NCBI RefSeq assembly: GCF_002386445.1 | Contig: NZ_DGIR01000052.1 | Coordinates: forward strand, 42,162 to 106,161 | Source: Pseudomonas sp. UBA4617 | Lineage (GTDB): Bacteria > Pseudomonadota > Gammaproteobacteria > Pseudomonadales > Pseudomonadaceae | Direction of reading: 5' to 3' | DNA: 64,000 nt | In this document: in pieces, positions 41,238-50,629 of the stretch | Numbering within the stretch: position 1 is the stretch's first letter | Layout of the letters: each line of letters begins with the position of its first letter | Translations under genes and position numbers: made by a program | Notes under the pieces: generated by a model | What the model was told of the DNA's origin: nothing | Seen by the model: only the letters and a program-made list of their open reading frames with translations | Databases searched by the model: none

Positions 41238-42091
41238 TCTACCCTGATGAAAACATGCTCTACGCACCGGTGGAATGGCAGGACTGCTCCGAAGGTTACA
41301 CCGACATTCGTTACCACAAATCGGCGGACGGGATCGCCAAAATCACCATCAACCGTCCCGAGGTGCGTAACGCGTTTCGTCCGGTCACCGTTAAAGAGAT
41401 GATCCAGGCGCTGGCAGATGCCCGTTACGACGACAATATCGGCGTGATTGTCCTTACCGGGGAAGGCGAAAAAGCGTTCTGTTCCGGGGGCGATCAGAAA
41501 GTGCGCGGCGACTACGGCGGATACCAGGATGACTCTGGCGTGCACCACCTGAACGTGCTCGACTTCCAGCGCCAGATCCGCACCTGTCCAAAACCGGTTG
41601 TTGCGATGGTGGCTGGCTACTCCATCGGTGGCGGTCACGTGCTGCACATGATGTGCGACCTGACAATCGCGGCAGAAAATGCCATCTTCGGCCAGACCGG
41701 CCCGAAAGTCGGCTCCTTCGACGGCGGCTGGGGTGCCTCCTACATGGCCCGTATCGTGGGTCAGAAAAAAGCACGCGAGATCTGGTTCCTGTGCCGTCAG
41801 TACAATGCCCAGGAAGCGCTGGATATGGGGCTGGTTAACACCGTGGTGCCGATTGCCGATCTGGAAAAAGAGACCGTGCGCTGGTGTCGTGAAATGCTGC
41901 AAAACAGCCCGATGGCGCTGCGCTGCCTGAAGGCGGCACTGAACGCCGACTGCGATGGTCAGGCCGGGCTGCAGGAGCTGGCGGGCAATGCCACCATGCT
42001 GTTCTACATGACCGAAGAGGGTCAGGAAGGGCGTAACGCGTTCAACGAGAAGCGCCAGCCGGACTTCAGCAAATACAAACGGAATCCGTAA
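41234..42091 (+). CDS. menB: 1,4-dihydroxy-2-naphthoyl-CoA synthase MenB
   Basis: This crotonase-fold enzyme cyclises o-succinylbenzoyl-CoA to DHNA-CoA. The 285-residue protein matches E. coli MenB almost throughout. It has the substrate-binding KAFCSGGDQKVRGDYGGY, oxyanion GYSIGGGHVLHMMCDL, and the bicarbonate-binding GQTGPKVGSFDGGWG loop typical of the bicarbonate-dependent class. The C-terminal FNEKRQPDFSKYKRNP crosses between subunits. TAATG links it to menC with a one-base overlap. Confidence 0.97.
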   Translation: MIYPDENMLYAPVEWQDCSEGYTDIRYHKSADGIAKITINRPEVRNAFRPVTVKEMIQALADARYDDNIGVIVLTGEGEKAFCSGGDQKVRGDYGGYQDDSGVHHLNVLDFQRQIRTCPKPVVAMVAGYSIGGGHVLHMMCDLTIAAENAIFGQTGPKVGSFDGGWGASYMARIVGQKKAREIWFLCRQYNAQEALDMGLVNTVVPIADLEKETVRWCREMLQNSPMALRCLKAALNADCDGQAGLQELAGNATMLFYMTEEGQEGRNAFNEKRQPDFSKYKRNP

Positions 42092-43056
42092 TGCGCAGCG
42101 TACAGATCTACCGCTGGCAGGTACCGATGGACGCGGGTGTGGTTCTGCGCGAACGGCGGTTAAAAACGCGCGACGGTCTGTTCGTTCATCTGCAGCAGGG
42201 CGATCGGCAAGGGTGGGGCGAAATCGCCCCCCTGCCGGGCTTCAGCCGCGAGTCGCTGGAGGAGGCGGAAGCCTCGCTGCGGGCCTGGTGCCTGGCCTGG
42301 CGCGACGGCGCAGATCCGCAGTTGCCCGGTCTGCCTGCGGTGGATTTTGGCATCAGCTGTGCGCTGGCCGAACTGGACGGTACGCTGCCGCAGAAAGCCG
42401 ATTATCGCGCAGCCCCGCTCTGTACCGGGGATCCTGACGAACTCTTTGCCGTGCTCGCCGCCATGCCGGGCGAAAAAGTGGCGAAGATCAAAGTGGGGCT
42501 GTACGAAGCGGTGCGCGACGGCATGGTGGCGAATCTGCTGCTGGAGGCCATCCCGGATCTGCGTCTGCGCCTTGATGCCAACCGTGCCTGGACACCGTTG
42601 AAAGCGCAGCAGTTTGCGAAGTACGTTAACCCGGCGTATCGGGATCGTATCGCCTTTCTGGAGGAACCCTGTAAAACGCGCGCGGACTCGCTGGCGTTTG
42701 CCCGGGAGACAGGGATTGCCATCGCCTGGGATGAAAGCCTGCGCGAGGATGATTTTGCGTTTGTTGCCGAGCCGGGTGTCAGCGCCGTGGTGATCAAACC
42801 GACCCTGACCGGCAGCCTGGAGAAAGTGCGCCAGCAGGTCTCTGCGGCACAGGCGGCAGGCCTGACGGCGGTGATAAGCTCCTCCATTGAATCCAGTCTT
42901 GGGCTGACACAGCTGGCACGTATCGCAGCCTGGCTGACGCCAGACACTGTCCCCGGCCTGGACACGCTAAACCTGATGCAAGCTCAGCTTATCCGCTCCT
43001 GGCCTGACAGTACGCTGCCGCAACTCGACGTCGAGGCGCTGGAGCCGCTGCTATGA
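42091..43056 (+). CDS. menC: o-succinylbenzoate synthase MenC
   Basis: This is an enolase-superfamily enzyme dehydrating SHCHC to o-succinylbenzoate. The 321-residue protein shows the catalytic lysine strand AKIKVGLYEA, metal ligands in LRLDANRAW, FLEEPC and AWDESL, and the second lysine in VVIKPTLTGS. The C-terminal part is of E. coli type. It begins one base inside the menB stop and overlaps menE by 4 bases. Confidence 0.95.
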   Translation: MRSVQIYRWQVPMDAGVVLRERRLKTRDGLFVHLQQGDRQGWGEIAPLPGFSRESLEEAEASLRAWCLAWRDGADPQLPGLPAVDFGISCALAELDGTLPQKADYRAAPLCTGDPDELFAVLAAMPGEKVAKIKVGLYEAVRDGMVANLLLEAIPDLRLRLDANRAWTPLKAQQFAKYVNPAYRDRIAFLEEPCKTRADSLAFARETGIAIAWDESLREDDFAFVAEPGVSAVVIKPTLTGSLEKVRQQVSAAQAAGLTAVISSSIESSLGLTQLARIAAWLTPDTVPGLDTLNLMQAQLIRSWPDSTLPQLDVEALEPLL

Positions 43057-44414
43057 GTTTTACCGACTGGCCGTGGCGGCACTGGTGCGCGCGGCAGGCT
43101 GATAAACCTGCGCTACGCCTGAACGAAGAGACGCTCACCTGGCAACAGCTGTGCGATCGTGTAGATCGCCTGGCGACGGGTTTTCATCGTCAGGGCGTAC
43201 AGGAAGGTGACGGCGTAATGCTGCTCGCCCACAATCATCCGCACACCCTGCTGGCGTGGCTGGCGCTGCTTCAGTGCGGGGCGCGCATTCTGCCCGTTAA
43301 TCCTCAGCTGCCGCGTCCGCTGCTGGATGTCTTATTGCCGCAAATGACACTGCGTTTTGCGCTGGTGTTAACCAGCGTGTTCGACGGGCTGCCTGGACTG
43401 GCTTTACGCGATGACAAGGGGCACTACAGCGTTGCATGGCAACCAGAACGTCTGGCCTCCATGACGCTTACCTCCGGCTCGACCGGTTTACCCAAAGCGG
43501 CGGTGCATACCTGTTCGGCCCACCTTGCCAGCGCGCAGGGCGTTCTGGCCCTCATGCCGTTTAGCGGCAACGATGACTGGCTGCTTTCGCTGCCGCTTTT
43601 TCATGTCTCCGGGCAGGGCATTTTATGGCGCTGGCTGCATGCCGGGGCACGCCTGACCGTGCGTGAGAAACAGCCGCTGGAGCAGGCATTGCAGGGCTGT
43701 ACTCACGCCTCGCTGGTACCAACTCAGCTGTGGCGCCTGATCAATGGCGAGCATCGCGTTGCTCTGAAAGCCGTCCTTCTCGGCGGGGCGGCCATTCCTG
43801 TAGCGCTGACGGAGAAGGCACGCGAGCAGGGCATTCGGACCTTCTGCGGTTACGGTCTGACTGAATTTGCCTCCACCGTCTGCGCCAAAGAGGCGGACGG
43901 AGAACCGGATGTCGGTGTCCCTTTGCCGGGGCGAGAGATACAGGTCGTCGAGGGGGAAGTCTGGATCAAGGCACGCAGCATGGCGGCGGGTTACTGGCGA
44001 GACGGCGCATTGCTCCCGCTGACCAATGCGCAGGGCTGGTTCGCCACCCGCGATCGCGGTGCGTTGTGCGACGGTCGGCTGACCATCCTGGGTCGGATGG
44101 ATAATCTCTTTTTCAGCGGCGGGGAGGGGATCCAGCCGGAAGAGCTGGAGCGGGTGATCGGCACCCATCCTCAGGTAAACCAGGTGTATGTGGTTCCCTT
44201 CGATGATGTCGAGTTTGGTCAACGGCCGGTGGCGGTCGTCGAGTGCGAAGCGGGAACAGATATCGCCCAGCTACCCCACTGGGTGAGCGATAAGCTGGCG
44301 CGCTTTCAGCAGCCGGTGCACTGGCTCATGCTTCCGGCTGAACTGAAAAATGGCGGAATTAAAATCGCCCGCCGCGCCCTGCAACAGTGGGTTCATCAGT
44401 CGTTACGAGGTTGA
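43053..44414 (+). CDS. menE: o-succinylbenzoate-CoA ligase MenE
   Basis: This adenylate-forming enzyme activates o-succinylbenzoate with ATP and CoA. The 453-residue protein has the P-loop MTLTSGSTGLPKAAVHT, the FCGYGLTEFAST adenine motif, the hinge and ATP ribose motif ATRDRG...LTILGRMDNLFFSGGEGIQPEELE, and the catalytic lysine in ELKNGGIKIARR. It is the last men gene. A terminator lies at 44481-44511. Confidence 0.95.
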   Translation: MSFTDWPWRHWCARQADKPALRLNEETLTWQQLCDRVDRLATGFHRQGVQEGDGVMLLAHNHPHTLLAWLALLQCGARILPVNPQLPRPLLDVLLPQMTLRFALVLTSVFDGLPGLALRDDKGHYSVAWQPERLASMTLTSGSTGLPKAAVHTCSAHLASAQGVLALMPFSGNDDWLLSLPLFHVSGQGILWRWLHAGARLTVREKQPLEQALQGCTHASLVPTQLWRLINGEHRVALKAVLLGGAAIPVALTEKAREQGIRTFCGYGLTEFASTVCAKEADGEPDVGVPLPGREIQVVEGEVWIKARSMAAGYWRDGALLPLTNAQGWFATRDRGALCDGRLTILGRMDNLFFSGGEGIQPEELERVIGTHPQVNQVYVVPFDDVEFGQRPVAVVECEAGTDIAQLPHWVSDKLARFQQPVHWLMLPAELKNGGIKIARRALQQWVHQSLRG

Positions 44415-44730
44415 ATTGCGACTCTTCCCGGTGATCGGCTGCGGGTAAAGGGCAGGGCGCAGGCATTCATCCTGCGATAAAAACGGGAGCCCAGGCTCCT
44501 GTTTCGTTTTTAACTTCGCTGCCCTTCAACGCATTCGTGCCGTTAAACTGACGTCGCTGGCATCCTCAGGGTAACGCTTTTTCCGAATTTAACATTGTTA
44601 AAACCTGTAAGTATCAACTCGTTACAATCTAATTTTTTTATTATCTCGCCTCAGCGTTGATCGCAGGCCGACTCACGTTAAAATCTCGCGGTTTTGAATA
44701 ATTCTAATCACATTGCGCGGGATCACGACA
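44415..44730. other. 316-base gap between menE and yfaZ
   Basis: The gap holds the menE terminator and then an AT-rich segment (about 44580-44720) that should contain the yfaZ promoter; several TTTAACATTG/TTAAAATC-like segments are present, none decisive. The arnBCADTEF-pmrD cluster that occupies this place in E. coli and Salmonella is absent. Confidence 0.7.
44481..44511 (+). terminator. Rho-independent terminator of the men operon
   Basis: AAACGGGAGCC pairs with GGCTCCTGTTT (one G-T wobble) across a CA loop, followed by CGTTTTT. It lies about 67 bases after the menE stop. Confidence 0.8.
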
Positions 44731-45270
44731 ATGAAAAAAGTGGCATTACTGGGCTTAGGCCTGATGTTTGCGTCAGCAGCGGCAAACGCAATCTCTTTTA
44801 ACGGCTCGGCGGGTAAGGACTATACCCACCTGGGCTTTGGCCTTGGCACCGAGACGTCCGGTCTGGCGATGACCGGTGGCTGGACCCATAACGACGATGA
44901 TGGCGATGCCGCCAGCCTCGGTCTCGGTCTGAACGTTCCTCTCGGTCCATTCCTGGCCACCGTCGGCGGAAAAGGGATCTACACCAACCCAAACAACGGC
45001 GACGAAGGTTACGCCGCGGCGGTGGGCGGCGGTCTGCAGTGGAAGATTGGCGACAGCTTCGGCCTGTTTGGTGAGTACTATTACTCTCCAGACTCGCTCT
45101 CCAGCGGCATCAACAGCTATAAAGAAGCCAACGCCGGTGCGCGCTGGACCATCATGCGTCCAATCACTATTGAAGCCGGTTATCGTTATCTGAACCTGGC
45201 CGGTAAAGACGGCAATCGCGATAACGCCCTGGCCGATGGCCCGTATGTTGGCGTGAGCGCGGGCTTCTAA
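44731..45270 (+). CDS. yfaZ: YfaZ-family outer-membrane protein
   Basis: This is a predicted small outer-membrane beta-barrel of 179 residues from the ATG giving MKKVALLGLGLMFASAAANA, a clear signal peptide. The mature part alternates short amphipathic strands with Gly- and Asn-rich turns (GKDYTHLGFGLGTETSGLAMTGGW, ITIEAGYRYLNLAG) and ends in the aromatic YVGVSAGF, the usual beta-barrel insertion signal. YfaZ is conserved in enterobacteria without a defined function. The gene is single, closed by a hairpin at 45279-45299. Confidence 0.9.
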   Translation: MKKVALLGLGLMFASAAANAISFNGSAGKDYTHLGFGLGTETSGLAMTGGWTHNDDDGDAASLGLGLNVPLGPFLATVGGKGIYTNPNNGDEGYAAAVGGGLQWKIGDSFGLFGEYYYSPDSLSSGINSYKEANAGARWTIMRPITIEAGYRYLNLAGKDGNRDNALADGPYVGVSAGF

Positions 45271-45278
45271 TCTATTTC

Positions 45279-45299
45279 GGCGCAGTGCTCTGCTGCGCC
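45279..45299 (+). terminator. Hairpin after yfaZ
   Basis: GGCGCAG pairs with CTGCGCC across TGCTCTG, followed by AGTTTCTCTTTT. It is a likely intrinsic terminator with an imperfect U tract. Confidence 0.65.
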
Positions 45300-45363
45300 A
45301 GTTTCTCTTTTCACCCATCACCATTGCGCTATAGTGTTTTGACCATAGAAGTGGGAGAACACA

Positions 45364-46563
45364 ATGATTAACGTGGAAATGTTATCCACTGGCGACGAAG
45401 TGCTGCATGGGCAAATTATTGATACCAATGCGGCCTGGCTTGCCGATTTATTCTTTGAGCAGGGATTACCACTCACGCGCCGCAATACGGTGGGCGACAA
45501 TCTTGAGTCACTGGTGAACATTCTGCGCGAGCGCAGCGAACAGGCTGACGTGCTGATTGTGAACGGCGGACTCGGCCCGACCAGCGACGATCTTAGTGCT
45601 CTGGCCGCCGCGACAGCGAAAGGCGAAGGGCTGGTGATGCATGAAGAGTGGCTGGCGCAGATGGAGCGCTTTTTCTCCGATCGTGGCCGCGTCATGGCCC
45701 CGAGCAACCGCAAACAGGCTGAGATCCCCGCCAGTGCCGAACTGGTTGATAACCCGGTTGGCACCGCCTGCGGGTTTGCCATTCAACTCAACCGCTGCCT
45801 GATGTTCTTCACGCCGGGCGTGCCGTCTGAATTTAAAGTGATGGTTGAGCAGCAGATCCTGCCGCGCCTTCGTCAGCGTTTTACCCTGCCGGAGCCGCCG
45901 CTGTGTCTGCGCCTGACCACTTTTGGCCGCTCTGAAAGCGATCTGGCCCAGAGTCTGGATCACCTGCAACTCCCGCCGGGCGTGTCGATGGGCTATCGCT
46001 CCTCGATGCCGATTATCGAGCTTAAGCTCACCGGCCCGGCAACAGAGAAAGCCGCCATGCTGGCGTTGTGGCCGGAAGTGCAGCTTGTCGCGGGTGAAAG
46101 CCTGATTTTTGAGGGCACCGACGGGCTGCCAGCGCAGATCGCCCGTGAGTTGCAGTCCCGCCAGTTGAGCGTGACCCTGAGCGAGCAGTTTACCGGTGGA
46201 TTGCTGGCATTACAGCTTTCACGCGCCAGCGCGCCGCTGCTGGCCAGTGAAGTGGTGCCGTTCCAGCAGGAAACCCTGGCGCAGACCGCTCGCTGGGCAT
46301 CAGAACGCAGAGTGAAACATTTTGCCGGACTGGCGCTGGCTATCGGTGGCGTGGATGACGAGCACCTTAACTTTGCGCTGGCAACGCCGGAAGGCACACA
46401 CGCGCTGCGGGTGAAAATGAGTATCACCCGTCACAGTGTGGCGGTGCGTCAGGAGGTGTGCGCCATGATGGCGCTCAACATGCTGCGCCGCTGGCTGAAC
46501 GGGAAAGAGGTCGCCAGCGAACACGGCTGGATTAACGTTGTTGAGTCGGTGTTTGTCGAGTGA
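45364..46563 (+). CDS. yfaY: CinA-family protein YfaY
   Basis: This 399-residue protein has an N-terminal molybdopterin-binding-like (MoCF/COG1058) domain: EMLSTGDEVLHGQIIDTNAAWLAD, VNGGLGPTSDDLSALAAA and FFTPGVPSEFKVM. A C-terminal region is related to the CinA NMN-deamidase domain (about 250-399) but lacks the well-conserved deamidase motif seen in PncC. It belongs to the nicotinamide-nucleotide recycling family. In E. coli YfaY the C-terminal domain is thought to be inactive and the role is unclear. A ribosome site GGGAGAA precedes the ATG. It converges on glpC. Confidence 0.9.
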   Translation: MINVEMLSTGDEVLHGQIIDTNAAWLADLFFEQGLPLTRRNTVGDNLESLVNILRERSEQADVLIVNGGLGPTSDDLSALAAATAKGEGLVMHEEWLAQMERFFSDRGRVMAPSNRKQAEIPASAELVDNPVGTACGFAIQLNRCLMFFTPGVPSEFKVMVEQQILPRLRQRFTLPEPPLCLRLTTFGRSESDLAQSLDHLQLPPGVSMGYRSSMPIIELKLTGPATEKAAMLALWPEVQLVAGESLIFEGTDGLPAQIARELQSRQLSVTLSEQFTGGLLALQLSRASAPLLASEVVPFQQETLAQTARWASERRVKHFAGLALAIGGVDDEHLNFALATPEGTHALRVKMSITRHSVAVRQEVCAMMALNMLRRWLNGKEVASEHGWINVVESVFVE

Positions 46564-46569
46564 TGAATC

Positions 46570-46591
46570 TGCCGGGGCGGACACCCCGGCA
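46570..46591. terminator. Hairpin between convergent yfaY and glpC
   Basis: TGCCGGGG pairs exactly with CCCCGGCA across CGGACA, placed between the two convergent stop codons, so it can serve both transcripts. There is no long U tract. Confidence 0.6.
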
Positions 46592-46595
46592 ACCT

Positions 46596-47786
46596 CTAGC
46601 CCAGTGCCTTTGCCAGTAAGGTAATGGGATGCTCGCAACGTTTGCGGGTGGACATCTCAATCTGCCATTTGCAGGTTTCGCAGTCCGTCACCACGATATC
46701 TGCGCCGCTCTCTTCAATCTGACGGAACAGCGGCGCGCCAATCGCCTGCGAGGTAGGGTAGTTTTCTCGCTTAAACCCGTAGGTGCCCGCGATGCCGCAA
46801 CAGCGCGAATCCAGCACCGTCAACGTCAGCCCCGGTATCAGCCGTAGCAATTCCAGCGTATACAGCGACCAGCCCATTTTTTCCATATGACAGGGCGTGT
46901 GATAAACCACGTTCAATGGCAATGGTTTCAGTGGCAGGGTCTGTCCACTGTCCAGCTTGCGCCACAGGAAGCGAGTCGCCAGTTCAATATGGTCGCGCAG
47001 GTCGGTGTTCTCCACATCCAGAAGATGCGGATATTCATCCCGCAGCGTGAAGGTGCAGGTAGACGACGTGGCGAGCACCGGGATCCCTTTTCCGACAATG
47101 GCTTCGCGCAAGGCGGCGACATTGCTGATCGCCTGCTTGCGCGCTTTATCCGTGAAGCCGTTGGCAATTAGCGGCACACCGCAACACTTCTCTTTATTCA
47201 GTAGCTGTACGCCAGTGCCCATCGCATTCAGGACGTTGAGCAGATCTTTTCCCAACTGAGGGTGATTGTAATTCACGTAGCAGCCGTGGAAGAAAGCCAC
47301 CTGATCGCTAAACTGCGCCTGTTCCGCCGCCACGGATTTGTACCAGCCGCGAAACGTCCCCTGAGAATATTTCGGCAGACTGCGACGGTGGTCGATTTTC
47401 AGGGTGGCGTCCAGCAACTGGCGTACCGGTTTCAGCGAGGTCGCAGCGTTCACCAGCGGGGCGAACGGCGTTGAAACCCTGCCCATCAGGTCGGTATGGC
47501 TGAGGATGGCATCACGCAACGTCGGTTTTTGGGTGCTATAACGCGCGCGGGCACGCTGAATGATATCGCCGATTTTGACATCTGACGGGCAAGCCACTTC
47601 GCAGCGCTTGCAGTTGATGCAGTATTTCAGTGCTTCATCGTACAGCGCGCCGTCCTTCAGGCGCAGGCGCTCCCCGTCTGGACCGGCCTGCTTCGGCCCC
47701 GGGTATTGCGGGTTTACGCCGCTGACCGGGCAGACCGTAGTGCAGACCGTGCATTTAATGCAGCTTTCAAAGCGGGTGTCGTTCAT
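46596..47786 (-). CDS. glpC: Anaerobic glycerol-3-phosphate dehydrogenase subunit C
   Basis: This is the membrane-associated iron-sulfur subunit of the anaerobic enzyme, passing electrons to menaquinone. It is 396 residues from the ATG giving MNDTRFESCIKCTVCTTVCP; the longer open frame is not used. Two [4Fe-4S] ferredoxin motifs are seen (CIKCTVCTTVCP and CINCKRCEVACP). Two CCG-type domains follow (EKCCGVPL and DSRCCGIAGTYGFK, each with upstream GCY and TPCH partners). Its start overlaps the glpB stop by 4 bases. Confidence 0.95.
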   Translation of the reverse strand: MNDTRFESCIKCTVCTTVCPVSGVNPQYPGPKQAGPDGERLRLKDGALYDEALKYCINCKRCEVACPSDVKIGDIIQRARARYSTQKPTLRDAILSHTDLMGRVSTPFAPLVNAATSLKPVRQLLDATLKIDHRRSLPKYSQGTFRGWYKSVAAEQAQFSDQVAFFHGCYVNYNHPQLGKDLLNVLNAMGTGVQLLNKEKCCGVPLIANGFTDKARKQAISNVAALREAIVGKGIPVLATSSTCTFTLRDEYPHLLDVENTDLRDHIELATRFLWRKLDSGQTLPLKPLPLNVVYHTPCHMEKMGWSLYTLELLRLIPGLTLTVLDSRCCGIAGTYGFKRENYPTSQAIGAPLFRQIEESGADIVVTDCETCKWQIEMSTRKRCEHPITLLAKALG

Positions 47787-49000
47787 TGTTCGGCCTCCAT
47801 GCTGTGGATAATCAGCCCGGCGACATGCAGTGCCGTTATCGCGCATACGCCGCCGCCGCAACCCTGGGCAATAGGATCGTAGCCACCCAGAATCGAGCCG
47901 ATGGCGTAGAGATTTTCAACGGGTGTACCGGAGAGTTGTGGACGCAGACGTTCATCGACGATCACCCCGAACTGTTGCCAGGGCTGCGGCGTGAAGAAAT
48001 CACTCTGGTACCAGTCTGCACGCGAGGCGCTTTGACGAACATCCAGCCCGAGGATGGCCTCGCGGATGCCTTCCCGGCTGCTCAACAAGCCGTTGCTGAA
48101 GAAACTGCCGCTGGCGAGCACCGTATGGCGGGCGCGCAACGGAATATCGCCGTGGTTACGGGTCCAGATTTCGCTTACCGCGTCCTGCGCCAGCGTGATT
48201 TTTTTGACCTCGTCGCCTGCCATCCATACGCCACCCTGGGCAATAAATTGCCGCTGGAGCTGGTTATGCAGACGAATGCCCGGCACCGAAGGAGGAAGCG
48301 TCGGCAGTAAACCCAGAGAGCAGGGCAAGCGATCGGACAGCCAGCACCAGAGGCGATTGTCCGTTAAGCCGAAACAGGCAGGCATAAACAGGGCATCGCA
48401 GGTTTCGCCGAGCGGCCGGAGTGCCTCATACAGTTGCGGCCATTTATCTTCATGATCCAGCAGGCGGGCAATATTCACCGCACGAAACTCGCTGGGGTTG
48501 TCACGCAGTACGTCGAGTTCAGGAAGGTCGATCTCATCGGCATCGACGTTAATCCCCCGCTGGCTCAGCGAGGCGGCGGCCAGGTGCGGCTGGAAATCAA
48601 GAAAACCGCTGATCCCGACCACCAGCACACGCTTCGCGTCGAAGGGGGCGACGGGGACCTCTTCCGGGCTGAGCCAGGCAGATCGCAGGGTGCCAAGCGG
48701 GGTCACACGCTGATGATTTTGCTGCGCGTTGCCCTGTAAGCCTGCGCCGCTGCGTGCCAGCAGCGTTTCCGCTTCCCTGGCGTAGCGTAAAACGTTTTCG
48801 ACGCCCGTCAGGCGGTAGGGGTGCGCTGGCGGCAAATCGTCAAAGGTCATCGGCCCTAACAGATCCAGCGAGCCGGACGAGAAATGCAGCGCGCTCTGGC
48901 CCCGGGTAACGATGGCGCAGCGAAGCCCGTGCGTCGTGAGTTTGATGCCGCAGAGCAAACCCGCAAGGCCACCGCCGACAATCAGGGTATCAAATTTCAT
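47783..49000 (-). CDS. glpB: Anaerobic glycerol-3-phosphate dehydrogenase subunit B
   Basis: This is a flavoprotein subunit of 405 residues from the ATG giving MKFDTLIVGGGLAGLLCG, a Rossmann FMN/FAD-binding start. Later flavin-contact segments are ARHTVLASGSFFSNGLL and NLYAIGSILGGYDPIAQGCGGGVCAITALH. Compared with the E. coli protein as I recall it (419 residues), about 14 residues are missing just after the conserved SSGSLDLL at about residue 49; the rest aligns. It overlaps glpA by 11 bases and glpC by 4, indicating tight translational coupling. Confidence 0.94.
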   Translation of the reverse strand: MKFDTLIVGGGLAGLLCGIKLTTHGLRCAIVTRGQSALHFSSGSLDLLGPMTFDDLPPAHPYRLTGVENVLRYAREAETLLARSGAGLQGNAQQNHQRVTPLGTLRSAWLSPEEVPVAPFDAKRVLVVGISGFLDFQPHLAAASLSQRGINVDADEIDLPELDVLRDNPSEFRAVNIARLLDHEDKWPQLYEALRPLGETCDALFMPACFGLTDNRLWCWLSDRLPCSLGLLPTLPPSVPGIRLHNQLQRQFIAQGGVWMAGDEVKKITLAQDAVSEIWTRNHGDIPLRARHTVLASGSFFSNGLLSSREGIREAILGLDVRQSASRADWYQSDFFTPQPWQQFGVIVDERLRPQLSGTPVENLYAIGSILGGYDPIAQGCGGGVCAITALHVAGLIIHSMEAEQ

Positions 49001-50618
49001 CCTGCGACTCCTTCTCCAGACCACAAAGCCCCTGGTAGACCCAGCGGGTAAACTCGCTTTCGCGCAGGGCATCGCCCCAGGCGACAGGCTGAATGCCTTT
49101 CCAGCGCTCGTTTAAAAATTCACTCAATTGGGTCAGTGACTGGCCTGAGGTAGTGACATGAAAGCGCTGTAACAGTCCTGCTGCCCGGCAGGCGCACAGT
49201 TCGCCCTGACAGGTTCCCATGCCGACGCGGGTACGGCGGCGTAAGTCCAGCAGATTGTTCACCGTCAGATTCTCCACGGCGTATTGAACTTCCCCGGCGG
49301 TCACCGCCTCACACTCGCACACCAGGCTGCGGCTAAGCCGCCCTCCGCCAAGCCATGCGGGTGTTCTGTCACCGTGGCGATAGAGGGCAGAGCCGCGCAG
49401 CGGGGCGGGGAGCGAGATGATTTTTTGCAGGTTTTTTTCGGTTGCTTCACGCGAGCCGGGCAGAGGCTTTTCCGCCGTGACGCACGCGTTGGTGTTGCCC
49501 AGTTTGCGGCACACGGCATCGGTGGTCCATTGCGCCATCAGGCGATAGGTCATCAGCTTGCCGCCGGTAATGGTGATAAAGCCCTCCATCCCGTCACGTT
49601 CGGCGTGATCGAGCAGCACAATGCCGCGGCTAACGTTACGTCCACTCGGATCGTCATCGCTGGCCACCAGCGGGCGAACGCCGGCATATGCCCGCAGAAT
49701 ACGGGTTTGTGCCATGACAGGTGCCAGTTTTTCACCTTCACGCAGCAGGGTATCCACCTCGTCAGCCGTCACCCGGTTGACATCAATTTCGCTGTAGTCA
49801 ACGTGGGTTGAGGTGGTGCCAATCAATGAAATGGTATCCCCCGGCACCAGGATATCGGCATCAGAGGGTTTACGGCAGCGGTTAATGACGTGGTTGTTGA
49901 TGCGGTGATCGAGGATCAGCAGGGAACCTTTTGCCGGAAACATACGAACGGAGAGGTCGGCATATTCCGCGATGCGCTGACCCCAGATCCCCGCCGCGTT
50001 CACCACGACGGCGGCAAACAGGTCGCTGTGTTCTTTGTATTGCGTATCAAATACCCGCACGCCGCGAACGGTGTTGCCTTCGCGGATCAGCCCGGTGACC
50101 TCATGCCCGGTCAGGATACGCGCGCCGTGCTCGCGGGCGTCCAGCATATTGGCGGCCGTCAGCCGGAAGGGATCCACCGTGCCGTCCGGGACCGTAACTG
50201 CGCCGATCAGGGCAGGGTTTACGGCGGGTTCTATACGGCGGGCCTGCGCAGGGTCAATCGCTTCAGCAGCGATCCCGGCTGCGGTACAGGCGGAAATAAA
50301 GGTTTGTTGAAACGAAAGATCATCTTCAGGCAGCGTAATAAACAGACCATTGGTTGGTTCAACGCAGTGACGGGCAATGCGCCTGAGGATCTGGTTTTCA
50401 GCAATACACTCCCGTGCGGATTCCGCATCCGTGACCGCATAGCGCGCGCCGCTGTGGAGCAGGCCGTGATTACGCCCGGTCGCCCCTGTCGCGATATCAT
50501 GGCGTTCAAGAAGCGTCACGCTTAAGCCCCGCAGCGCACAGTCCCGGGCAATCCCCGCCCCGGTTGCGCCACCGCCAATGATTATCACATCGCTGTAACG
50601 AGGATCCTGAAGCATCAT
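48990..50618 (-). CDS. glpA: Anaerobic glycerol-3-phosphate dehydrogenase subunit A
   Basis: This is the catalytic FAD subunit, 542 residues, oxidising glycerol 3-phosphate to dihydroxyacetone phosphate under anaerobic conditions. The N-terminal FAD motif is DVIIIGGGATGAGIARDCALRGLSV, with the family signature GATGRNHGLLHSGARYAV. The C-terminal BFD-like [2Fe-2S] domain has CECEAVTAGE and RVGMGTCQGELC. The gene diverges from glpT; the 251-base gap holds GlpR- and CRP-like sites. A good ribosome site (GAAAGACG context) precedes the ATG. Confidence 0.96.
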   Translation of the reverse strand: MMLQDPRYSDVIIIGGGATGAGIARDCALRGLSVTLLERHDIATGATGRNHGLLHSGARYAVTDAESARECIAENQILRRIARHCVEPTNGLFITLPEDDLSFQQTFISACTAAGIAAEAIDPAQARRIEPAVNPALIGAVTVPDGTVDPFRLTAANMLDAREHGARILTGHEVTGLIREGNTVRGVRVFDTQYKEHSDLFAAVVVNAAGIWGQRIAEYADLSVRMFPAKGSLLILDHRINNHVINRCRKPSDADILVPGDTISLIGTTSTHVDYSEIDVNRVTADEVDTLLREGEKLAPVMAQTRILRAYAGVRPLVASDDDPSGRNVSRGIVLLDHAERDGMEGFITITGGKLMTYRLMAQWTTDAVCRKLGNTNACVTAEKPLPGSREATEKNLQKIISLPAPLRGSALYRHGDRTPAWLGGGRLSRSLVCECEAVTAGEVQYAVENLTVNNLLDLRRRTRVGMGTCQGELCACRAAGLLQRFHVTTSGQSLTQLSEFLNERWKGIQPVAWGDALRESEFTRWVYQGLCGLEKESQDEI

Positions 50619-50629
50619 CGTCTTTCCTC

